Shown: positions 24,215 through 34,359 of the stretch, one piece after another
How positions within the stretch are numbered: position 1 is the stretch's first letter
Layout of the letters: every line of letters begins with the position of its first letter
From: Parietaria judaica
Taxonomy: Eukaryota > Streptophyta > Magnoliopsida > Rosales > Urticaceae
Length of the DNA stretch: 64,000 bases
Direction of reading: 5' to 3'
Assembly: GCA_954871525.1 (NCBI GenBank)
Contig: OX940860.1
Coordinates: forward strand, 55,044,724-55,108,723
Translations under genes and position numbers: made by a program
The notes under the pieces: generated by a model
Database searches by the model: none
The model's input: only the letters and a program-made list of their open reading frames with translations
What the model was told of the DNA's origin: nothing

Positions 24215-24759
24215 TATGAGCTTAAGCTTGACTTAGTCCGGGTGACGACCAGAACCCAGGACGGGCACAAACACTTGCGAGGAGTCAGCCCGGGTACCGA
24301 CCAGAACAGAAGACGGACAGCCGTTCAGCCTAGCTCGGGTGAACACGAGCAGAGTGTCCGGATAGAAGGCAAGCTCAGCCCGGAGCATACGAGCAGGTCA
24401 GCTCGGGGACAGAGAGACTGTCCGGGCAGGAAAAGGAAACTCTACCCAGAAAGGAAGACGCGTAGCTTGAGGAGCAAGCAAATCAAGTCAAAGATTCGGC
24501 GAGATTATTTAGGGTAGTTTCCTGATTTTGTGCGATTTGGGTAGCTAGAGTTTCGCCTATGTGAGGCTATAAATATACCTAGCATGTACACTTTGTAATT
24601 GTGTAGAGTCCATTAGAATTTTGAGTTTATCTTCTTGTATTGCCTTCGATTATTAATCAAGAGAATTTCTTCTCCCAAAAGTTTGTGTCCTTAATTTTCT
24701 GTTCGATTTCTTTTGGTGTTATTCGTGTTCTTTGCAGATCTGTGATTTGGGATCCAACA
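24215..24759 (+). repeat. 5' LTR of Copia-2
   Basis: It starts TATGAGCTTAAG (first bases mutated from TG) and ends GATCCAACA. The TATA box CTATAAATATAC is at 24567-24578. A reading frame crosses into the LTR from the left flank by chance; it corresponds to the C-terminal tail encoded in the 3' LTR. Confidence 0.9.
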
Positions 24760-24760
24760 A

Positions 24761-24773
24761 GTGGTATCAGAGC
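24761..24773 (+). other. Copia-2 primer-binding site
   Basis: TGGTATCAGAGC, complementary to the 3' end of plant initiator Met tRNA, follows the LTR end with a two-base spacer. Confidence 0.9.
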
Positions 24774-24787
24774 TTCAATCGAAGAAC

Positions 24788-25741
24788 ATGTATTCATCAT
24801 CAGAGTCACCAATCGACGGAGCTCTGGTCGCGCAGAAACCAGAGACCAGAGAAGGCACAGTTACACTCCATTACCCCATGCTCACGAAGAGCAATTACGC
24901 CGTGTGGGCGTTGAAGATGAGGGTGAATCTGTAGGCGCAGGGAGTATGGGAGGCCGTAGAGAACGGCGGTGTCGAAGGACGCAAGGAAAGAATGGCTCTA
25001 GCCGCTATCTACCAAGCAGTTCCGGAAGATGTTCTTCTCATGCTTGCCGAGAAAGATTCCGCGAAGGAAGCATGGAAAACTCTTCAGTCCATGCACATGG
25101 GCGCAGATCACGTCAAGGAGGCAAAGGTCCAGACCTTGAAGAGTGAGTTCGAGGTCATGAGAATGAGGGAGAGCGAATCAATTGATGATTTCGCTATGCG
25201 GCTCACGTCCATTGTGACCGGCATACGCTCGCTGGGAGACAAGGTGGAGGAGACCACCGTCGTCAAGAAATTCCTCCGAGCAGTGCCTCACAGGTACATG
25301 CAGATCGTGACATCGATCGAGCAGTTCGGCGATCTCAAGACCATGTCGGTCGAGGAGGTTGTTGGTCGTCTCAAGGCCCACGAAGAGAGACTTCGGGGTT
25401 ACGGTGACAAAGACGAGGAGAAGAACCTCCTGCTCACGCATGAAGAGTGGACGGCCAGGCATCGGAAAACCGGAGGAGCCGAGTTTTCTACAAGATCCTC
25501 AGGTCGGAACAGCTTCGGTGGAGAAGTCCGAGGACGCGGACAGGGTCGTGGACGAGGTCGAGGTCGGGACATGCGAGGTCGCGGCAGTGGATCTACCCGT
25601 CAGGAAGGCACGACCAGGAGAGACAAGAGCACAGTGAAGTGCTACAATTGTCAGAAGCTTGGGCACTTTGCATCTGATGACCCAGGTTTATTTCATCCCG
25701 AAGTTGAAAAGCAACATCATCAGTCTAGGACAGATGACTGA
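24788..25741 (+). pseudogene. Copia-2 gag with one nonsense codon
   Basis: The ATG at 24788 begins MYSSSESPIDGALV. The only in-frame interruption is TAG at 24932-24934, where the context (VNL*AQGVWEAV) suggests a former CAG codon. Downstream is a UBN2/gag-type region (TLKSEFEVMRMRESESIDDF, LTHEEW), an Arg/Gly-rich stretch and the start of a zinc knuckle, [12 protein letters not shown], which would bind RNA in the virus-like particle. The knuckle's last Cys and everything up to the protease are missing through a deletion at about 25675. The frame then runs out of phase to a stop at 25739-25741. Confidence 0.9.
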
Positions 25742-28700
25742 GATCGGGAACACGCTGTTGCTGCAAGGGTCCTACCTGAAGATGTGGACCAAGGAAGGAG
25801 AGCTGTTGATGAAGGTGGAGCGAACACCCAACAGACTCTACAAGATTCTCATGAAGATATGCCAGCCCGTCTGTCTTATGGCATCGATGGCAGACCCGGC
25901 TTGGCTATGGCACGCACGGCTCGGACACGTGAATTTTCATGCGCTCAAGATGATGGGCGAGAAGAAGATGGCCTTCGGGGTTCCCAAGATAGAACACCCC
26001 GACCAGCTATGTGAGTGCTGCATGATCACGAAGCAGGCGAGGATACCGTTTCCGATCAAGGCCAAATTCCGAGCAGAGAGACCCCTACAGTTGGTGCATG
26101 CAGACCTATGTGGTCCAGTCACCCCAGCAACATTGGCAGGTAACAAGTACTTTGTTTTACTTGTTGATGATTACAGTCGCTGGATGTGGGTTTATATGCT
26201 TAAGGAAAAGAGTGGAGCCTTTGAGGTCTTCAAGAAGTTCAAGAAGATCGTGGAGAATGGCTCGGTGCACAGGTTAAAGGTCTTGCGTACAGACCGAGGA
26301 GGAGAATTCACTTCCCAGCAGTTCGAAGAGTTCTGCGACCAGGAAGGAGTTCAACGTCACCTATCTGCACCCCACACGCCCCAGCAGAATGGCGTAGCGG
26401 AAAGGCGAAACCGAACTGTGATGAACACAGCGAGGAGCTTGCTCAAGAGCATGCAAGTTCTAGCCCGTTTTTGGGCAGAAGCAGTAAGACATGCGGTCTA
26501 CCTGCTCAATCGTTTGCCGACCAAAGCGCTAGGAGAGCGTACCCCCTACCAGGCGTGGAAAGGGAAGAAACCCCACTTAGAACACTTGAAAGTGTTCGGA
26601 TGCACCGCACACGTGAAGATTGCGGGGCCACATCTCAAGAAGTTGGATGACAGGAGTCAGAAGATGGTGTACCTTGGCGTTGAAGAAGAAAGCAAGGCAC
26701 ACAGACTCTACGATCCACGACGCGGCAGACTCCAAGTGAGCAGAGATGCTGTGTTCGAAGAGGAGATGAAGTGGGATTGGCGCGACGAGAATGGAGAACC
26801 CGAGCAGAACTCAATGGAGTTCATTGTCGAAGACGACCAGGATGTTGCCGAGCAGGAGCAGCCCGGAACACCCAGCTCGGAAACAGTCTTGCCAGAAACG
26901 AGGGAACCCAGCCCGGGAGAGAGCACCCCGGATACACCCAGGACACCAAGTTCGAGCAGGACCAGCCCGTCCAGCTCGGAAGATTCCTCCATAAAAGACG
27001 GCCCAAGAGGATTCCGACCTCTAGCAGACGTCTACGATCAGACTCAAGAAGTGGAGATGAGCCTGGAGGAACTTTCTTTGTTGTGTGCAGAAGAACCAGC
27101 CAGCTTCCAGGAGGCAGCAGCCGAGCAGGAGTGGCAGGAAGCAATGAAGAAGGAGATGGAGTCCATTGAGAAGAACAGGACATGGGAGCTTACCGACCTG
27201 CCCAAAGGTCATAATCCCATCGGCCTGAAGTGGGTGTATAAGCTGAAGAAGGACACTGAGGGGAATGTCCTTAAGCACAAGGCAAAGCTGGTAGCTAAAG
27301 GCTACGTGCAGAAGAAAGGCATAGACTTTGAAGAAGTCTTTGCTCCAGTAGCAAGACTGGACACGATCAGACTCATCCTAGCCCTAGCAGCGCATCGAGG
27401 TTGGGAAATTCACCATCTGGATGTCAAATCGGCATTCCTAAACGGTGACCTCGAAGAAGAAGTGTACGTCAAGCAACCAGAGGGGTTCGGCGTCACGGGC
27501 AAGGAGCAGAAGGTGTACAAGCTATCCAAGGCCTTATACGGGTTAAAACAAGCACCAAGAGCGTGGAACATCCGCCTTGACAAGAGCTTGAAGAATCTTG
27601 GATTCACAAAGTGCTTGAGCGAGCAGGCAGTCTACACCAGGAGTTCCGGGCAGGAAACTCTGATCGTGGGAGTGTATGTGGACGACCTGATCGTCACAGG
27701 ATCCAGCGCAGGAGGCGTAGATGGGTTCAAGCAGCAGATGATGGCCGAATTCGAGATGAGTGACCTCGGATTACTTTCGTACTACCTTGGTCTCGAGGTG
27801 GAATAGAAGAAGGACTGCATTACGCTGAAGCAGTCGGCCTATGCGAAGAAGATCCTTAAACAGTTCGAGATGACGGACTGTAACTCGAGCAAGTACCCTA
27901 TGGAGGCGAAGCTGCAGCTCGGGAAGGATGCTGAAGGGAGAAGAGTGGATCCCACGGAGTACAGACGCGTGATCGGGTGCCTGAGGTATCTCACCCACAC
28001 CCGACCAGACATTTCACACGCAGTCGGGATAGTCAGTCGATACATGGAGAAGCCCACGAGTGCACACCAGCAGGCGGTGAAGCACATCTTGCGTTACGTG
28101 AAGGGCACGACGGACTACGGGATCCAGTACAACCGAGGAAGCGGAGCAGAAGTACTAGTCGGCTTTACGGACAGTGATCTGGCCGGTGATATCGATGACA
28201 GGAAGAGTACCGGAGGGATGGCGTTCTACCTCAACGGAAACCTGATCACCTGGCAGTCTCAAAAGCAGCAGACAGTAGCTCTATCCTCATGCGAAGCAGA
28301 GTTCATGGCGGCAACCGCAGCAGCATGTCAAGCTATGTGGTTGAAGGGGCTACTTAGTGAAGTGACCGGATCCGAGCAGAGACCAGCTACTCTCTACGTG
28401 GACAACAAGTCTGCAATTGCGTTGATGAAGAATCCAGTGTTCCATGGACGGAGCAAACACATTGACACGAAGTTTCACTACATTCGTGAGTGTGTGGAGA
28501 AGCGAGAGATCATCGTGGAGTTCATCAACACGAGGGAGCAACGGGCAGACATTCTTACTAAGGCTCTAGGGAGAGTCAAGTTCGAAGAGATGAGAGAGCT
28601 GCTCGGAGTGAAGAGAGTGGAAGCAAGTCAAGCTTACGGGGGAGAATGTGAGCTTAAGCTTGACTTAGTCCGGGTGACGACCAGAACCCAGGACGGGCAG

Positions 28701-28949
28701 AAACACTTGCGAGGAGTCAGCCCGGGTACCGACCAGAACAGAAGACGGACAGCCGTTCAGCCCAGCTCGGGTGAACACGAGCAGAGTGTCCGGATAGAAG
28801 GCAAGCTCAGCCCGGAGCATACGAGCAGGTCAGCTCGGGGACAGAGAGACTGTCCGGGCAGGAAAAGGAAACTCTACCCAGAAAGGAAGACGCGTAGCTT
28901 GAGGAGCAAGCAAATCAAGTCAAAGATTCGGCGAGATTATTTAGGGTAG
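25675..28949 (+). pseudogene. Copia-2 pol (integrase, reverse transcriptase, RNase H) without protease
   Basis: Just after the deletion the frame gives [18 protein letters not shown]. Next come the GAG-pre-integrase region ([19 protein letters not shown]), the integrase core ([18 protein letters not shown] and [10 protein letters not shown] carry the D, D and E) and reverse transcriptase ([10 protein letters not shown] and YVDD in [12 protein letters not shown]). A TAG at 27804-27806 (GLEVE*KKD) interrupts a frame that continues to RNase H (FTDSDLAGD, SCEAEF, YVDNKSAIAL, HIDTKFHYIRE). Compared with Copia-1, about 0.5 kb covering the zinc-knuckle end and the DNGASNHM protease site is missing. 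The frame passes through the polypurine tract and about 100 codons of the 3' LTR before TAG at 28947-28949. Confidence 0.92.
28634..28646 (+). other. Copia-2 polypurine tract
   Basis: TTACGGGGGAGAA lies immediately before the 3' LTR and is translated as part of pol (YGGE). Confidence 0.85.
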
Positions 28950-29191
28950 TTTCCTGATTTTGTGCGATTTGGGTAGCTAGGGTTTCGCCTATATGAGGCT
29001 ATAAATATTCCTAGCATGTACACTTTGTAATTGTGTAGAGTCCATTAGAATTTTGAGTTTATCTTCTTGTATTGCCTTCGATTATTAATCAAGAGAATTT
29101 CTTCTCCCAAAAGTTTGTGTCCTTAATTTTCTGTTCGATTTCTTTTGGTGTTATTCGTGTTCTTTGCAGATCCGTGAATTGGGATCCAACA
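28647..29191 (+). repeat. 3' LTR of Copia-2
   Basis: It starts TGTGAGCTTAAG and ends GATCCAACA. The TATA box CTATAAATATTC is at 28999-29010. The first ~300 bp are open in the pol frame. Confidence 0.92.
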
Positions 29192-30364
29192 ATAACATCA
29201 TCCGCCTGAAGCGGGTACAACATCCTCCGCCCGAAGCGGGTATAATAACATCCGTCCGAAACGGAAACAACATCATTTAACAATAATTCATAAATAAATC
29301 AATCTCTAATCATTCCTAATTCCTTTTTAAAATTAACATTAGAAGGTCGGTTTCTAAATTCATTTAATTAATCAAAAGGTGATAACAGAAATCCCTACCT
29401 CGATTTGTAGCAACTCGAGTCAAACACTAAACTTTCTGGAGGTACAGTTTGACTGCGATCTTAGTTGTCAATCACTTAATCGACGTTAAAAACATCAACA
29501 AACCCAGCGATACGGCTTCATGAGTTTTTCACAGTATTTTCGAAATGACGATGTGCAATAATTTATATTGCCAATATCATCAATAAACTATGTTTCCACA
29601 TTGAGATGAGCTTAAATCACTATATAAGACCTCGCTGCCCTAAAATTGAAATCGGGCCGAACTCGATTCTAGCACCGAAAACGAGGCAGCCTTACGGACA
29701 ATGATTCAGTGATTTAACATATCCCCTATCCTAATTCAACTATTCTAAGCTCAATAACAACATCAATTTCGTAATCCAACATCAATTTCATCTTTGAACT
29801 TTTGAAACTAAGGCATAGAAATTGAAGCTTACCGGAAGTTGGATTACGAAATTAATTGAGGGGTTTTAATCTCATTGGCAAGAGCTTCAAAATCCCCAAT
29901 CCAATTTTCCGATCGGAGACGAACTCCGGCGACCGGCGACGGTGGCTGACGGCGGCGACGGCCAGGAACACCTCCACGAAGCACTAGCAAGCGTCCCAAA
30001 CACGAATCTGGTGTTAGTTTTCACAAAATCAAACTATTTCGGAGTAAATCTAAAACCTTGCAACCAAAACTTACCACGACTATTCCGACCAGAACATGCA
30101 ACTATCGGTCATCTTTCACATATTAATAGCTTTTTCTTCTCTAGCGCTTTTCAACGATACTAAATATGCATCAATCGGAGTTCTAGAGAGAAAGTTATGA
30201 GTGATTGAAGGTTTGGAAGAGAGAGAAAGGGGGTGCAAAAATGATGAGAGAGAAAGTGTGTGGTCGTGGGAAGGAGAGAAAAATGTTGGTTTTCAACCTG
30301 ATAATGCGTTTTTTAATCTTTATCCTTCTTCTTTTTTTTTTTGACTGATTTCTTTTCTTTTACT

Positions 30365-30365
<1 letters not shown>

Positions 30366-30433
<68 letters not shown>

Positions 30434-30434
30434 T
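30366..30434. repeat. (TAA)n microsatellite in the solo LTR
   Basis: An uninterrupted TAA/ATA run of about 22 units lies near the LTR end. Confidence 0.9.
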
Positions 30435-30542
30435 AGAGGCATTACATTACCGAAACCACGGATTCAGATTTTTCCAGAAAAAAAAAATATGCAGAACCCG
30501 GATCCGGGTTCTTTTAAACATTTACAGGTTTAAATTTAGCTC

Positions 30543-31070
30543 ATTATACATCTTGCGAACACAAAAACTAAAAAAATATATTAAAAAAGTTCGAGCTGAC
30601 AAAAAAACAATTGTCTTTGAGCTATGAATAATGGATATAAAATTAGTGACACAATTCGGAGATCCTTTAAAAACTTTGAATTAGCAAGGAGATAGGATAT
30701 TACCCTTGTATTAACGTGTATTAACTAAGTTAATTTGTTTAAAAATAAATTAAATTTTTGTTAAAATTTTAATCACGATTTTTTATTTTTAAACAAATTA
30801 ACCCAGTTAATACCCGTTAATATAGATTTTTTGTAAACACAAGTAAATGTTCTTATTTTTAAGAAAAATTAACTTTGTTAATACACGTTAATATGTTAAA
30901 AGGGTATTATAGGTATAAAATATGTTATTAAATAGCCAACTCATCAATTTGACTATTTTGCAACGAAAAAGAAAAGGTTGGCTATGTGGCTAATCAAACG
31001 TTTCAATTTGGCTATTAAGAGTCATTTCTCCTACATGTCTTTGTTTGCATAAGACAAATTAAATATGTTA
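30543..31070. other. AT-rich spacer, nothing recognised
   Basis: There are several TTAACTTTGTTAATAC-like direct and inverted repeats around 30700-30900. No ORF or element end was recognised. Confidence 0.5.
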
Positions 31071-31545
31071 AAACACTACTACAAATTGTTGATTACACCA
31101 CGGAGATTAGACCATGGAAGACAAAAACCATGGTCTAAAGTGAGGTTTCGACCATGGAAGTCAAAAACCATGGTCTAAAGTGAGATTTCGACCACGGAAG
31201 TTAAAAACCATCGTTAGAAGTACATCTGTGCCGCCGCTTCTTTTAGTCACGCCACGGCTTATTTAGACTTTCAACCATGGATGTCAAAAACCATGTTCGA
31301 ATCCAACCAAATTTTGACTTTCAATCATGGATATAAAAAACCATGGTCTGATCCTACCATGTGCCGCGGCTCGTTTTAAAACACGCCGCGGCCACTCTCG
31401 CTTTATCTGCCACTTTAACCTTGCACTTTTCTCAGTTCGGGATGAACAAATAAAACCCTAACTTTCTCTCATTCTTTTTCCCTTGCGCCGTCTCCAATCG
31501 TCCTTCCTCGATCTCTGCAATCCGACGCTTACTGATTTTGACGAC

Positions 31546-31742
31546 ATGGAGGAGGAAGACAACAACGGTGTCGTCTCGTTCGAGACTGGTGAGAACTTGC
31601 GAAAACTCTCTGATCTTGAATTCAGACAGATCCGAGGTTGATTGATTGATCTTTTTTTTTTTGAACTAGTGGATAGTGAGAGCTCAAGGCATCCCTGTGC
31701 CAAATCATTTCCTGTTTACAGAGCCAGTAATGGGGATCAAGG
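31546..31742 (+). pseudogene. Captured gene fragment in CACTA-1 (first exons, origin unknown)
   Basis: A CT-rich 5'-UTR-like stretch precedes ATG at 31546 (MEEEDNNGVVSFET), with a canonical GTGAGA donor just after GAGACTG. A poly-T tract ending in CTAG at about 31670 is followed by an open stretch, VRAQGIPVPNHFLFTEPVMG, ending at a GTACGT donor near 31741. The pattern of start codon, donor, acceptor and donor is that of a transduplicated host gene. I do not recognise the protein. It need not come from the same gene as the NOT4 pieces downstream. Confidence 0.5.
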
Positions 31743-32193
31743 TACGTAATCTCTTAATCCATGTTCCGTCTTCTCGATTCTTCGTCTTCTCTTCTTGTTG
31801 GAATGAAGGAAGTGGGAAAGCTTCAGTCGTGGAGATTCTGAGAGGGCCTTGGGCTTTTGTCTATTGGCAGGTGTGGTTTTGATTTGAGTGCGAGTAAAGA
31901 TTCTGTCTATAGAATAGTTCGAGAACTTTGTGGTTCGGTTAAGACGCGCTCGGCAGACGGAGCCTTTTAATTCATTGGCCGACACAGGAGGACTCTGCTA
32001 TGGTGCTAACAGTTGTTTTCTAATTGTTAATTTATGGCCGACACTGGTGAGGCTTCTTTCTTATGTCATTTTAATTTTCTTATGTTCTTCTGTTATGGTG
32101 CTAACATTTGTTTTCTTTCTCGGTTTTACATTATAATTTACAAGTTCCTAATATTTATTTTCCTGGATTGCTATTTTTGTTGACTCTATGCAG

Positions 32194-32252
32194 ACATTTG
32201 TTCAGTGTTGGCATCACATAATGGACATGGCTGAGAAGGATGACTCTTCTTC
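32194..32252 (+). pseudogene. Captured NOT4 RING-finger exon fragment
   Basis: After a TATGCAG acceptor the sequence encodes TFVQCWHHIMDMAEKDD. The plant CCR4-NOT subunit 4 (NOT4) RING domain has a nearly identical segment ending CWHHIMDMAEKDD, so the source exon is recognisable. NOT4 is an E3 ubiquitin ligase subunit of the CCR4-NOT deadenylase complex. After DDS the reading frame departs from NOT4 and soon stops (TGA near 32277), and the next Cys residues of the RING are missing. It is a fragment, not a working gene. Confidence 0.7.
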
Positions 32253-32367
32253 CCACATGAATTTGATCAAACCGTGAAAGGTCATTACATGAATTTGATC
32301 TCTTAACCATTTTTATATGTTTATTATTATAGTAGTACCAGTTTTAAATTTTTAATTCAATTTACCA

Positions 32368-32520
32368 GCAAGTTGGTGGCTGAAATTCACATGGAGAGAA
32401 AGGAGAAATCACTAAAGGAAAAGGCAAATTCTATCATCTGATGAACGGAAGAAGCTTAGCAGCGTGCGAGTGATTCAGAGGAACCTAGTGGGGTTGACCC
32501 TTAACCTAGCAGATGAAGAA
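32368..32520 (+). pseudogene. Captured NOT4 exon fragment before the RRM
   Basis: Following an ACCAG acceptor, the first frame gives KLVAEIHMERKEKSLKEKAN and hits TGA codons. A shifted frame then gives SSVRVIQRNLVGLTLNLADE up to a GTACTG donor-like site. In NOT4 proteins the linker after the RING is Lys-rich and leads into VRVIQRNLVYIVGLPLNLADE at the RRM start, so this is the next NOT4 exon in the correct order. It carries a frameshift and a two-residue deletion. Together with 32194-32252 it shows capture of genomic (intron-containing) NOT4 DNA. Confidence 0.75.
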
Positions 32521-33062
32521 GTACTGTTACCTCTCAAATTTTCAACTCGTTTATAAGATTCCTTCTAAGTCTATCTCTCAGTATTTATAATACATAAATT
32601 CATATATGTTGAGGTGAAATATTTATAAGTTAAATAAATGATATTGATTTATTACTCTTTTGATCAAGATGCTAGTCACTTATATATGCTTTTCCCGATT
32701 TGATACTCCATGTTTGCTAGTTTAATATTCTTCTTATTTTGTTTATATTACTTAATAATAATATATAATAAGTAAAATAGAAATATATATGTTTTTTTTT
32801 AAATCCAATTTTGGACTTTAGACAACGGAAATAACCATGGTCTAAACTAATCCCGTTGCGGCTAGCTTCATTGTAGCCGCGGCAGATATTGAGATCCAAC
32901 AACGGATATCTTCCATTATAGAATTTAAGATTTGACCATGGAAAAAATTCTGTGGTCAAAACCTACGACCATGGAGGATTCAACCACGATCATTAAGCAT
33001 GGTTGAAATTTTTCAACCATGGTTTTTAACCATGGTTGAATCCCTAATTTGTACTAGTGAAA

Positions 33063-33559
33063 GAGTGTTATGAAAAAACAAACAAAAAAACAACAAAATA
33101 CTACAAATATGAATAATAATAGAGATCTAATATACTAAGAGCATAAGAACAATAATTAAAAAAATAAGAAGAAGAAAAAGAAGGAATAATAATAGAGATC
33201 TAATGCAATAAAAAAATATCTATTTATAGGCAACAAAAGTATAATGAAAAGACAATTACAAATTAAATGAATTTAGACATTAAGAAAGGGAAATCAAAAG
33301 TTTATACATCATTCTATAAAATAATAAAGACCGAAAGTCATTAAAAAATGAAAATGCAGGGAAAATAAAGAGGTTTATGTCTTTATAGAGGGTAATTATG
33401 AGTGTAACCACAATGCGTTATAAATGATTATTGGTGATAAATGGATAAATAAATATATGTGCTTCGTAGAATGCATAGTATAAGTATTCTACATGAATTG
33501 ACGTCCATGACTTATAATCCTCGTCCTACTCCTAAACCTAAAATGAGAATTATTATTAT
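33063..33559. other. AT-rich spacer
   Basis: No gene is visible. ATATA at 33560-33564 is the left TSD of Gypsy G2. Confidence 0.6.
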
Positions 33560-33564
33560 ATATA

Positions 33565-34343
33565 TGTTGAGGGCGATTTGTACACTCAACAATCAACAAT
33601 CACAGAAGGTCTCCCCTCTGTTTTTAGATAAGATATTCGGTCTTTCTCGTTTTACAGTTCAAAGCACTTAAGAACAGCGTTGTGTGTAAATCTCCTCCTT
33701 CTACTTCTTTTTTTCTCCCCTTTTATAGGCTAAATTCTCCCACGTTTCTCGAGTCCCATCAGCCCATTTTCCCATGTTTCTGACAAAAAGCCTGACTCAT
33801 TCCTTATCGCGTGTTCCGAGCCTGCGGGGTTACCTTCGAGGTGATAGCATTGAATGCCCATCCCATCGAAGCTCCCAAGCATTGAATGCCCATCCTGTCG
33901 AAGCTCCACAAGCACTAAATGCCCATCCTATCAGTCGTTGTCGGTACTATCGGTTCTTCTTATCTCGCCAGAGTCTTATCTATTCTCCTTGTCGGGTCTT
34001 GGGATCGTCGGTTTTGGGCGTCGTTGACTTCGGGTGTCGTCGACTATGTATACTGTCGACTTCGGGTGTCGTCGACTCTGGATACTGTCGACTTCGGGTG
34101 TCGTCGTCTCTGGATACTGTCGACTTCGGGTGTCGTCGACTATGGGTGTCGTCAACTCTGGATACTGTCCACTTCGGGTGTCGTCGACTTCGGACATCGT
34201 CGATCCCCTTTTGAAGAAATTGGGGGGGGGGGGGGGGGGGGGGACTCTTCCTAGTGTTAAGTTAAGAGGGATCTGACTGGATCCGACCTCAAGAGCGACT
34301 CTTCCTAGTGTTAAGAGGGATCCGACTGGATCCAACCTCAACA
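33565..34343 (-). repeat. 3' LTR of Gypsy G2
   Basis: It starts (plus) TGTTGAGGGC and ends ACCTCAACA. The minus-strand TATA box CCTATAAAAGGGG is at about 33717-33729. A GTCGAC-rich tandem array occupies 34013-34208, and a 17-18-base G run lies near 34226-34243. Confidence 0.9.
34013..34208. repeat. GTCGAC-rich tandem repeats in the G2 3' LTR
   Basis: A ~24-bp phrase (CTTCGGGTGTCGTCGACT / CTGGATACTGTCGA) alternates several times. The 5' LTR has a longer version at 45010-45280. It would lie in U3 and may hold repeated regulatory sites. Confidence 0.85.
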
Positions 34344-34359
34344 GTTAGTCCCCCATTTT
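34344..34359 (-). other. Gypsy G2 polypurine tract
   Basis: The minus strand reads AAAATGGGGGACTAAC immediately before the 3' LTR start TGTTGAGG. Confidence 0.8.

Larger units (their letters stand above)
24215..29191 (+). mobile_element. Copia-2, young non-autonomous Ty1/Copia element
   Basis: Two 545-bp LTRs (24215-24759 and 28647-29191) differ at about eight positions by eye, and the exact 5-bp TSD ATAAC (24210-24214 and 29192-29196) flanks the 4977-bp element. A primer-binding site and polypurine tract are in place. The first LTR starts TATG instead of TGTG. Despite the near-identical LTRs, gag has a nonsense codon, the gag-protease junction is deleted and pol has a nonsense codon. Confidence 0.95.
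23298..30446 (-). mobile_element. Solo LTR (Gypsy, probably chromovirus Tekay/Del-like) split by Copia-2
   Basis: The ends are TGTAACGCCC at 23298 and GGCATTACA at 30446, flanked by the exact 5-bp duplication TTACC (23293-23297 and 30447-30451). Without the nested Copia-2 and its TSD it is about 2.17 kb, with no internal domain, so it is a solo LTR. On the minus strand it has the chromovirus-like order TGAGCAATTTGTGTGCTCAT, then CTCAGGTGG, then a GGGGCGTTACA end, so it is probably minus-oriented. It includes short CATCCGCCCGAAGCGGGTAT-type repeats at 24190-24214 and 29198-29275, interrupted by Copia-2. Confidence 0.75.
21908..30532 (+). mobile_element. hAT deletion derivative hosting a solo LTR
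   Basis: The left tip TAAACTTGTGAAT (21908) and the right tip, read in reverse as TAAACCTGTAAAT (ending 30532), match at 11 of 13 bases. An 8-bp flank ATTAGCTC on the left corresponds to TTTAGCTC two bases beyond the right tip, so the duplication is imperfect or the tip is off by two. GGATCCGG-rich subterminal sequence lies on both sides (21935-22080, 23225-23292 and 30452-30511). Removing the nested 7149-bp solo LTR and its TSD leaves a hAT of about 1.47 kb, containing BED zinc-finger and hAT C-terminal remnants. Confidence 0.65.
31074..33059 (+). mobile_element. CACTA-1, non-autonomous CACTA element carrying gene fragments
   Basis: The tips are CACTACTACAAATT at 31074 and AATTTGTACTAGTG ending 33059, with the 3-bp TSD AAA on both sides (31071-31073 and 33060-33062). 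This is diagnostic of the CACTA (En/Spm) superfamily. Subterminal regions are packed with ACCATGG palindromic motifs (31110-31350 and 32815-33050). There is no transposase. The interior (31440-32530) looks like spliced-gene sequence with exon/intron signals rather than transposon sequence. Confidence 0.9.

Noticed and set aside
24086..24517. A 143-codon frame crossing the left edge of Copia-2
   Set aside because: It starts in the solo LTR and runs into the 5' LTR. Its second half is only the U3 segment that is open in the pol frame of the 3' LTR.
24640..25146. A 168-codon frame at the Copia-2 gag start
   Set aside because: Wrong frame. The true gag frame from 24788 has matching family motifs and one nonsense codon.
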